Shown: one piece after another, positions 49,720 to 58,700 of the stretch
Layout of the letters: the number at the start of each line of letters is the position of its first letter
Numbering within the stretch: the stretch's first letter is position 1
NCBI GenBank assembly: GCA_030737875.1
Contig: CM060923.1
Location: 176,927,696-176,991,695, forward strand
Direction of reading: 5' to 3'
Length of the DNA: 64,000 nucleotides
Source: Allium sativum
Lineage: Eukaryota; Streptophyta; Magnoliopsida; Asparagales; Amaryllidaceae
Notes under the pieces: generated by a model
The model's input: only the letters and a program-made list of their open reading frames with translations
The model's database searches: none
What the model was told of the DNA's origin: nothing
Translations under genes and position numbers: made by a program

Positions 49720-49890
49720 AACTTCGAAGTAAAATAAAAATTCGATTTTTATATATAGAACTTTGAAATAAAAATTCGATTTTTATATATTGAACTCTGA
49801 ACTAAAAATTTGATTTTTATATATGGACCTTCGAAATAAAAATATGATTTTTAAATATTGAATAGCAAGGTAAAAATTCGATTTTTATAT
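49720..49890. repeat. AT hairpin array in the C LTR
   Basis: About five units of 35-40 bp with the inverted word AAAAATTCGATTTTTATATA and spacers such as GAACTTTGA. Same location as the AAAAATCATATTTTT arrays of LTR A. The copy in the 3' LTR is at about 57565-57735. Confidence 0.7.
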
Positions 49891-49896
49891 ATGTAG

Positions 49897-49981
49897 TGGC
49901 TACGGACGACGAAGCTGACGAAAATGCCATAGCGATGAAGATTTCTATCAAAGAAGAGCCGTGGAGCTAGGATAGCTATAA
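49897..49981 (+). other. Exon-like block in the C LTR
   Basis: Preceded by TTTTTATATATGTAG and followed by A|GTGAGAATTTCTCAC; 85 nt long. The corresponding blocks in A1 and A2 are 83 and 86 nt. The putative upstream intron would be 49214-49896 (683 nt). Splicing is inferred only. Confidence 0.4.
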
Positions 49982-50037
49982 GTGAGAATTTCTCACCCTT
50001 TCAATTTTATTTCTAGTTATATTTATATATATATATA

Positions 50038-50066
50038 CTAGGATGCAGACGGTGTTTAGTAGCACC
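50038..50066 (+). other. Near-invariant motif plus hairpin
   Basis: TATATACTAGGATGCAGACGG followed by GGTGTTTAGTAGCACC, a 6-bp stem with one wobble. The reverse complement of the motif occurs at 8915-8928, 16201-16214, 34450-34463 and, with one change, 40244-40257. It is among the best-conserved words across subfamilies. Role unknown; it lies about 55 bp downstream of the GTGAGAA donor match. Confidence 0.6.
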
Positions 50067-50195
50067 CGACACAACCGTCCACATACCATGGACTTGTTTG
50101 TTTGGATGTTTGGTGATTGATTGAGATATTGATTTGAATGTGGTTTGTGGTGTGAAAAATCGAATCGATAAATTGGTTAGGATTAGACGTGCGCC

Positions 50196-50340
50196 GTTAT
50201 AAGGCGAAGGAGTAAGGCTAGGTTAGACCCTTACTCCAAATTTTGTGGCTTGCATAACGAAAGTGAATTTGATTGATGTGTGAATGGCGTGGGCCTTCAC
50301 TAGACCGGGGATAAGGCTAGGCCTTGTCCCGTTTCTAGTA
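50196..50340 (+). repeat. Pair of hairpins with shared AAGGCTAGG apex in C
   Basis: Unit 1: GGAGTAAGG pairs with CCTTACTCC, with flanking CGTTAT...ATAACG. Unit 2: GGGATAAGG pairs with CCTTGTCCC (one wobble), with flanking ACTAGA...TTCTAGT. Both apices read AAGGCTAGG. It resembles in plan, not in sequence, the paired-hairpin modules of H and the chromovirus. The 3' LTR copy is about 58041-58185. Confidence 0.55.
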
Positions 50341-50880
50341 TCGTGCCGTTATGCCGCCGAAATTTTCTAAAACATGTTAGAAAAATAAAAATAACATTTT
50401 ATTTAAAGAATGAACTGAATAGATATTCATATGTCGAAATAAAATATTTTATCGTTAAAAATATAATTTTTAACGTGAATATGAATATAGTGAAAGTGAA
50501 TAAAATAAATATTCATTTACAAACCGGACGGTTTGTTTATGTACACCTATTTGATTGATATTGATTGGGTCGATAAATTTTACACATCGCCCAACTGCAC
50601 AAATAAAATCTGTGCTTGATTGTTTGAAACCCTACACGGGTGTTGGGATGAAATATGAAGTCCACTCATCCTGATTGATTAAATATGTCGATCGATTGAT
50701 TGACAGGCTGTTATAAGCGTTAGATATCTATATTTGATGCTTATACAGTGTAGTGCACTTTGGTTGATGGTTGATTATTTTTCAATACTATTATATACAT
50801 GTGATGTATGAAAATCCATATAATTAATTTTATATGGTGATTGATTGGGCCTCATTCCAATTTGAAAAATAAAGAATATA

Positions 50881-51135
50881 TAAAATAAAGGTTCATGTGT
50901 TGACTATACTCATCCGTTGGGAATAGTCATGTGTTGAACGAATTATTTTTATAATAAAATTTACATCTTTATCAATATAAAATAAAGGTTCATGTGTTGA
51001 CTATACTCATCCGTTGGGAATAGCCATGTGTTGAACGAATTATTTTTATAATAAAATTTACATCTTTATCAATATAAAATAAAGGTTCATGTGTTGACGG
51101 TACTCATTCGTTGAGATTAGTCATGTGTTGAACGA
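50881..51135 (+). repeat. 97-bp tandem repeat, about 2.6 copies
   Basis: The repeat start TAAAATAAAGGTTCATGTG occurs at 50881, 50978 and 51075. Each unit contains the pairs TCATGTGTTGA... and ACTCATYCGTTG. The identical block is at 58726-58980. Confidence 0.88.
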
Positions 51136-51273
51136 AATAATTTAACCAAAAATAGTCACACATGGACGGTACTCATTCGTTGAGATTAGTCGTGTGTTGA
51201 CAAAAAGAAATATTTGAAATAGAATATATAAAGCCGTGTTGAATAGTGATGCGCCATTTTGACGCGAACGATA

Positions 51274-51487
51274 TATATAACGATTTCGAAATGAATTGAA
51301 TATATAACGATTTCGAAATGAATTGAATATATAACGATTTCGAAATGAATTGAATATATAACGATTTCGAAATGAATTGAATATATAACGATTTCGAAAT
51401 GAATTGAATATATAACGATTTCGAAATGAATTGAATATATAACGATTTCGATTTGAATTGAATATAAAACGATTTCGATTTGAATGG
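51274..51487 (+). repeat. 27-bp tandem repeat, six good and two degenerate copies
   Basis: Unit TATAACGATTTCGAAATGAA plus TTGAATA. Since 27 is a multiple of three, both strands stay open and yield long repetitive ORFs (for example the minus-strand frame 51173-51673), which are not taken as genes. The block recurs at 59119-59332. Confidence 0.9.
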
Positions 51488-52344
51488 AATAGAAAACCAA
51501 TTTGATTTCAAATTGAATATATAATGAACTTGATTCAAATAGAAAACGAAACGAATTAATTTGAATAGAAAATGAATTTGAATCGAATAGAAAATCAATT
51601 TGAATTGAATTGATTTGAATTGAATTGAAAAACGAATTCGAATTGAATTTAAAATGAAGTGAAATGAATTCAAATTAAATTGAAATTTGAATTGAATAGA
51701 AATGAATTTTAAAACGAATTTATAAAGAAGAATTCAATTTTGATTTGAATTGAAATAGAAGTTGACTTCGTTTTTGAAACGAATTCAAAACTAAATATAT
51801 AATTCGTTTTAAATAGAAATCGACGAAATATATATTATATATATTATATATATAATATAATGGCCTGAATAGAACGCGCCGCGCCGCGGCAGTTCGTAAA
51901 TTTCGACCATTTATTTCAAACGGACATTACGGGAGATCCGACCGTCGGATTCTCCTAAAACCGGAACCGTTGGGTTCGTATCGAAAAGAGCTTTCTAACG
52001 AATATTAGAAATTCAAAATCTAACGGTTGGATTTGGAGATACGTCCAAATCAAATTCGAAAAAGGTCGCTGTAAGTGCAGTTCGATGGCCATCGTTGGAA
52101 ATCGACTGTACGGGCCTTGATAAAATTATTAAAAATATCAATAATTTGTGTAAAATCATAAGAAATGATTTGGGAAAAATTGGGGTGAAAAACTCCATAT
52201 TTGAAAAGATAAAAATAGATTTTTATCAAAATGAACTAGTTTTGAACTAAATTTAAAACCCAATCATTTTTAAAATAAATGAATTAGATTTAAAAAGGGG
52301 TTTTAAATAATCGAATTTCTAATATGTTTGATTAAGTTTGAGAT

Positions 52345-52459
52345 GGGTTTATCGTGAACAGTGTTTTAAATAACACTAGTTCTTTAACCCGATAACAAAT
52401 AGAATGTGATTTGGGTTTGTTGTGAACTGTGTTTTAAATAACACCTAGTTCTTTAACCC
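52345..52459 (+). repeat. Two copies of the ~46-bp hairpin repeat in C
   Basis: Copies at 52345-52390 and 52413-52459: GGGTTTATCGTGAAC, then AGTGTT...AACACT as inner stem, then GTTCTTTAACCC. Outer arms GGGTT/AACCC and GAAC/GTTC pair as well. Related copies are in A1, A2, A3 and E. Confidence 0.65.
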
Positions 52460-54047
52460 AGTAAAAGGAGTTTTATTGAATCTGCAATTAGATTGAAATT
52501 CGAACTGATAATCTAAATTATCAAATTTAGAAATGAGCGAGAATGGAGTATCACCAGTTTTGCTCCAAAGCGATAGTTAAATCTTTAATTAGATTTGAAC
52601 GTGAAATGGTAATTAATTTTACCGATAACACCACGGTGTTAGATATGGAGTATTACCAGTTTTGCTTCATGGGATGAATAGGTTGGGATTGGGAAATAAA
52701 ATAAATAATTACTTCGTTGTGGTTCGCTAATCTCGACTAGTTGGAAAACCATAATTTGGTTTTAAATGACATCCAAAGGAAGATTTCAGGATAAATTTTA
52801 AAGAATTTATCTTGGATAAAATTAATGGGAACTTTTCCCTAAGAATGTGGAATTTAGAAACTAGCTGTAGGTTGGCTATGAAGAATGGTTTCCTGGGTAT
52901 TGATCTGATGTTGGTTTCGGCCTTCGGGGTTAATGTTCGGGAAATTGTTCTCTTGCTAATTTGCGGTTAGTGACTAATGAATTAGAATGAGGCGTATGTT
53001 GTGTTTGTGTAACATTTGTTTTCAATATACGCGGGTTGTTCGGAAAGTCCGGGTTTATACCCATTCTGAATAACCGATTCGACGATATGTCGAAGATGAA
53101 GACGGTGGTTGAAGACCGGAAGTCTTCACATCGTAGGGATAATTACTGACGATCCTGATTGGGCTGTACACCCAAGAGGATGGAAATAGTTAGTGGTCGT
53201 CCAGACGTACTTGGAGATGGATGGATATGCGAGGAAAGTGCCTCCGGTTTCGTTCAGACCCAGAACGGACTTGTAAATGGATTGTGTGCCTGACATTGGA
53301 TTTTATTCTGTGTTGATTGATTTCTATTAAATATATATCTGCTTGGCGGCGGAGAATTTATTCTCTTGCTTAACGCCCTTCTCTGAGACGTACGAGCTTA
53401 GAGGTTATATATCGATAGATATCAATCGCATGGCATGAATTGCCTGTGTGGCATGCTGAGTTGCATGGATCAAGGCTTTTGTTGAAAAGCAAAGTCTTGT
53501 GGTTGATGATCAAAGCACGCCTACGTGGCAGCTTTGTGTATAGCGTGTATTCGCAAGCCTCACACCTCGGTATGAGTTAAAAACGGGATACGGACCGCTG
53601 GGAGAGCGCACGTTTCTTTCTAGCTTTGGTGGTGTCAGTGACTTACCAGCCCTGACATATATATACTTTTCACCTTTGTGGTTGTTGGAATGAGGCGCCT
53701 CGATTATAGGTCTGTAAGGACCGGGAAACGTGTGTTCAGGCATAATTAATCCTCTAACGTAAGTGAGGACCGGCCCAGCCGCATCCAGGGGTTACCCAGT
53801 GTGCGTAATCCCGGGGACATTTGCTAGAGTGTCTCGAACGCGGAGAGGAGCTTGCCCCTTGCCTCGACTCATGACGGAAATCCAATTTCCAATACGTGTA
53901 TCGCGGTTTTAATTGTAGAACTAGTATGGCGACATGATATATGGTACCCATGCCGTCTATGATTTATACTTATGATTGAAATGTTTTGACACTATACACT
54001 TATTATAGTATCAAATGATTTGTTTTAAAACGTATCAAGCATGTTTG

Positions 54048-54119
54048 GCTATTATAAGGGAAAACCCTATCCCCCGGCTTGCGTTGCATTGTATGATAGG
54101 ACCTGGGTCTTATAATAGC
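54048..54119 (+). other. Conserved LTR hairpin in the C 5' LTR
   Basis: GCTATTATAAG (54048-54058) and CTTATAATAGC (54109-54119) form a perfect 11-bp pair. The loop has CCCCCGGCTTGCGTTGCATTG-like sequence. It is present in every LTR 3' part in this window, also at 61893-61964. Confidence 0.75.
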
Positions 54120-54185
54120 TTCATTTTTCGAAAAAGCATTGCGTTGTTTATTCTATGCACTGGTATTCTTGGGAGGAAACCCGTT

Positions 54186-54198
54186 CCGTGTTATACGG
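54186..54198 (+). other. Small conserved hairpin CCGT/ACGG
   Basis: CCGT (54186-54189) and ACGG (54195-54198) around a 5-nt loop, between AACCCGTT and CGTGGTCCC. The H LTR has CCGC/GCGG here (2548-2559). Confidence 0.55.
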
Positions 54199-54675
54199 CG
54201 TGGTCCCTTGAATTACTCTCTTTTAAAGTAAAGTTTTAAATAACTGTTTTAGTTCTCACACCAGTCACATGACTGACCTGGAGTTTATTGTTTTAACCTA
54301 AACTCTGGGTGCCCCTATTTTCCGCACGGGCAGCTAGTAGTTTTGGTTTTGCAGATTTATATTCACAGGATCCTGGTTTACAGCTGGAATGATATCCGGA
54401 AAGCTCTGTATCCGTATATCACCTTCAGTTGTGCTTTATATTATTTTTCCGCTGCTATGTATTTAAATGTAATTTAAATCTCTGATATTTCTGTGTAATA
54501 TTTATTCATTTATACTCTGTATATTCTTGTATCTGATGGAATTGTTGTAATATACAATGAAATGTTCTTCTGTTTGTGTTCTGGTTTGTCATGTTCTCAA
54601 CGTTCAGGGGTTTCGAACGGTTTAGATCGGTTTAACGACTGATTCAGATCGAGCGAAATTCCTTGCCGTCACATT

Positions 54676-54687
54676 TGGTATCAGAGC
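54676..54687 (+). other. Primer binding site of element C
   Basis: TGGTATCAGAGC after a 2-nt spacer from the LTR end, complementary to the 3' end of initiator tRNA-Met, exactly as in the chromovirus. Confidence 0.92.
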
Positions 54688-55506
54688 TTTGGTTTACAGA
54701 GCTCGAGAACAAGACACATTAGAACCATACGAAAGAATTCATCAGATATTGGATTAGTAATATCCAATTAGAATGACTCGTTAGAGATAGGATCAGTAGT
54801 ATCCTAGAACGAGTGTGAAGAGTATATTTTTCAAATGAAAACAATTTTGTTTTGAAAATTTAAATCATGCTATACGTATTTGAATATTTATTTATTTTGA
54901 ATGTGGACAATCTAGTATATAAAGGTTTTGCATATACGCGTCATGAACGTATATCCGAAGTTTTAATATATTAGATAGATATAGAGTCACACTCTAGGCA
55001 CCCGGACATGGTCCTGATGATGAAGTATACCATCACCAGTATTTATTTTCGAGTGACGAAGGCGTGATTTTCTATATATTTCCATTAGGCTGGTGTGAGA
55101 ACCCAAAACTTATATAGTTAGAACACATTGTTGTGAATTGGCATCAAAAACATGATTTTCTTTATATATATCAAAATTTATGAATTTGAAACTCTAATCC
55201 ACTAATTGATTGATGTTTGTGTTGTTTGTTTAATTGTTTGCTGATTTTTAACCATTTATGCCTAATATAATCAAATATTGAATTGTATTGAAAATTGGTC
55301 GCGTTTGCTTGCATATATATATATATATATATATATATCATTGAACAGGTCATAGCAAGGAGGCTAGAGCCGAGAATAGAATTTGTTTGCCCGACAAATA
55401 GGTACATGTTTATTACATAATTTACTGTTTTGTTTGGGTGATGATGATTTTGTGAGCCTATTGGCTAGCCGCTTGGCTTTTTCTTTTTCTTTTTGAGATC
55501 TGAAGG

Positions 55507-55545
55507 ACCGGGAACGCTATTTGCAATTTCCCGATGCTCCCGGTG
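55507..55545 (+). other. Candidate RNA hairpin before the 3' end of the internal region
   Basis: ACCGGGA (near 55508) pairs with TCCCGGT (near 55537). In array A the corresponding arms are CCTGTA and TACAGG (plus-strand 11109-11148 and 18424-18466), so a stem is kept with different sequence. It is followed by GCAGGGGAGGTTATGGCG in all copies. Confidence 0.5.
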
Positions 55546-55714
55546 CAGGGGAGGTTATGGCGAAATTTTTCGAAAATTTAGGGTGTTAGCCAAATTTTTG
55601 AAGTTTTGGAAATTCTCAGAAACTAAAGAGTTGGAGAATGGAAGCCAGAACGAACATAGAGTTGAATAATCAAACCACTTTCGACTTTGTTCCTTTTCGG
55701 GGACGAAAAGTTTT

Positions 55715-55727
55715 AAGTGGGGGAGAT
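55715..55727 (+). other. Polypurine tract of element C
   Basis: AAGTGGGGGAGAT directly before the 3' LTR, preceded by CCTTTTCGGGGACGAAAAG. It primes plus-strand DNA synthesis in LTR retrotransposons. Confidence 0.9.
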
Positions 55728-58700
55728 TGTAATAACCCGCAAAATCTGGGCCAGTTTAAAATTTTTATTTTGGCCATTTTAGCGAATTTTGAATATTTAA
55801 AATAGATTATTTTAAATAATGGCGACGGAAAATTTATTTTCAATATAGAATCGACGTATATATTATATACGTCGTCGTTAGAATATAAATAATTATATAT
55901 AATTATAAATAGAAAAGAAAATGGCGCGGTAGTTCGAAAATTCGATTTCTAATTTCAAATGAATATACAGAATTCAATATAAGTCAGAATTGAACGAAAC
56001 AAGAAATATTTGAATCTGTATAACTATATCTTTGTAACGAAGTTAACAAACTGAGATTTCATTTTAGAAATGATGAGATATGTCCAGTTGAAAATTAGAA
56101 ATAGTCGCTGTGGAATTTATATATATTTTAATATAATATATAGCCCTTAAAAATAGCCATTTTGCAAATGACCTCGGATTTCGACGAAACCACTTTTGTT
56201 GGATCCGTGATGTCAAATTATTGCTAGATTCCAAATTTCATAATTTTTCGAATCAATATGTGAGCGTGGCAAAGGAAAACGCGTTTGACCAGTTTCAGTT
56301 GATTTTAATCGACTGGAAATTGGCCATTTTTCTAACGGTCTCAGAATTCGACGAAACTAGTTTTGTTAGGACCGTATCGTCAATACGAAGCTAGAAAATA
56401 TTTTTCTGGAATTTTTCGAGTTAGTTTGTGCCCCCGGTAATTTGAAATATACGTTTAAAATTCAATATAGTGATTTAAAAGTAAATTCAAGGGAAACTGA
56501 CTGTAACAATCGAATCAGCTTGCGATACATGTTTCATTGTGTTCGGAATGGGGGTGAAACGCTATGGACGACAGGCGGTGGGTCTCGTTTTGAGGTCGAA
56601 AATAAAAGTTGCTTTTTGAAAGTAATTAAATAATTAAATATATATATATTTTTCATATAAACCCCCCCCCTCTCGTTTTCATTCTAAAAACAGAAATCAA
56701 ATAAATAAAAAAAAAAAAAAAAAAAAAAAGAAAAACCCCCAATCGCGATCGCCCCCCCCAGGATCCGTCGCCAGAGCCACCCAACGCCGCCTCTTCGCCA
56801 GCTCCGACCACCGCCCCTCCCCAGATGCATCGCCGCCCTTTCCCCTTCTTCTTCGATGATCCCCGAACCCCAAACCCGTCGCCCCATCGTACGCCATCGC
56901 CAATAGCGATCCACGCCACCGCAGTCCCCCCCCCTGTCGATGACCGCTTCCCCTCCCCTGTCGATGGTCGCGCCCCACTCGCGAAGTCCAGTACCCTCCT
57001 GCCGCCGACGAAGATGAAGCGAAGCCCCCCCCCCCCGACAAAGCCGACAGCGCCCCAGGTAGTTTTTTTATTTTATTTTATTTATTTTTACTTTTATATT
57101 GATTTTATAAAAAAAAAAACTGTTTTAAAAAGAATTTTTAAACTGTTTTTTTTAGAAATCAAAACTGAGATTTTTAAAAGTATTTTAAAAACTGATTTTT
57201 AATTTATTTTTAAAACTGAATTTTTAAATATAGAAAACTGTTTTTATTTTTAAGATTCAAAACTGAGATTTTTAAAAGTTTGAAAAACTGATTTTATTTT
57301 AAGATTTAAAATAGAAAAGGTTTAAACTTTAAAAAGAAAATGGTTTGAACTTTAAAAAGATTTGATCTTTAAAATAGGAAATTCAAAAAGGCGTAATCTT
57401 TAAATTCAAAAAGGCGTAATCTTTAAATTCAAAAAGGCGTAATCTTTAAATTCAAAAAGGCGTAATCTTTAAATTCAAAAAGGCGTAATCTTTAAATTCA
57501 AAAAGGCGTAATCTTTAAAGTAGAAAAGGCGAAATATTTGAAAAGACGAGATCTTTATATAGTAAACTTCGAAGTAAAATAAAAATTCGATTTTTATATA
57601 TAGAACTTTGAAATAAAAATTCGATTTTTATATATTGAACTCTGAACTAAAAATTTGATTTTTATATATGGACCTTCGAAATAAAAATATGATTTTTAAA
57701 TATTGAATAGCAAGGTAAAAATTCGATTTTTATATATGTAGTGGCTACGGACGACGAAGCTGACGAAAATGCCATAGCGATGAAGATTTCTATCAAAGAA
57801 GAGCCGTGGAGCTAGGATAGCTATAAGTGAGAATTTCTCACCCTTTCAATTTTATTTCTAGTTATATTTATATATATATATACTAGGATGCAGACGGTGT
57901 TTAGTAGCACCCGACACAACCGTCCACATACCATGGACTTGTTTGTTTGGATGTTTGGTGATTGATTGAGATATTGATTTGAATGTGGTTTGTGGTGTGA
58001 AAAATCGAATCGATAAATTGGTTAGGATTAGACGTGCGCCGTTATAAGGCGAAGGAGTAAGGCTAGGTTAGACCCTTACTCCAAATTTTGTGGCTTGCAT
58101 AACGAAAGTGAATTTGATTGATGTGTGAATGGCGTGGGCCTTCACTAGACCGGGGATAAGGCTAGGCCTTGTCCCGTTTCTAGTATCGTGCCGTTATGCC
58201 GCCGAAATTTTCTAAAACATGTTAGAAAAATAAAAATAACATTTTATTTAAAGAATGAACTGAATAGATATTCATATGTCGAAATAAAATATTTTATCGT
58301 TAAAAATATAATTTTTAACGTGAATATGAATATAGTGAAAGTGAATAAAATAAATATTCATTTACAAACCGGACGGTTTGTTTATGTACACCTATTTGAT
58401 TGATATTGATTGGGTCGATAAATTTTACACATCGCCCAACTGCACAAATAAAATCTGTGCTTGATTGTTTGAAACCCTACACGGGTGTTGGGATGAAATA
58501 TGAAGTCCACTCATCCTGATTGATTAAATATGTCGATCGATTGATTGACAGGCTGTTATAAGCGTTAGATATCTATATTTGATGCTTATACAGTGTAGTG
58601 CACTTTGGTTGATGGTTGATTATTTTTCAATACTATTATATACATGTGATGTATGAAAATCCATATAATTAATTTTATATGGTGATTGATTGGGCCTCAT

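Larger units (their letters stand above)
47882..54673 (+). mobile_element. Element C 5' LTR (6,792 bp)
   Basis: It runs from TGTAATAACCCGC to ...GCCGTCACA. In order: U3 (about 930 bp); TATA 48810; C-rich leader with a Pro-rich short ORF (48979 on); donor CAG|GTAG at 49213/49214; an AT-rich stretch with a 23-bp tandem repeat and AAAAATTCGATTTTTATAT hairpins; an 85-nt exon-like block (49897-49981); the GTGAGAATTTCTCAC palindrome; the hairpin pair (50196-50340); tandem repeats of 97 and 27 bp; two copies of the ~46-bp hairpin repeat; the GAAGACCGGAAGTCTTC hairpin (53114-53130); the GCTATTATAAG hairpin; and the 3' end signals. Confidence 0.93.
54674..55727 (+). mobile_element. Element C internal region (1,054 bp, non-coding)
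   Basis: It starts with the PBS and ends with the PPT. No frame shows Gag or Pol similarity and no plus-strand ORF reaches 60 codons. It holds the block GGGAGGTTATGGCGAAATTT (about 55550), conserved in array A, a TA run (55313-55338), a polypyrimidine tract TTTTTCTTTTTCTTTTT (55480-55496), and a hairpin at 55507-55545. Conservation of non-coding internal blocks suggests packaging or priming functions; that is inference. Confidence 0.88.

Noticed and set aside
51173..51673. 166-codon repetitive minus-strand ORF (and its copy at 59018-59518)
   Set aside because: It is created by the 27-bp tandem repeat, whose length is a multiple of three. It runs against the element's direction and has no domain.
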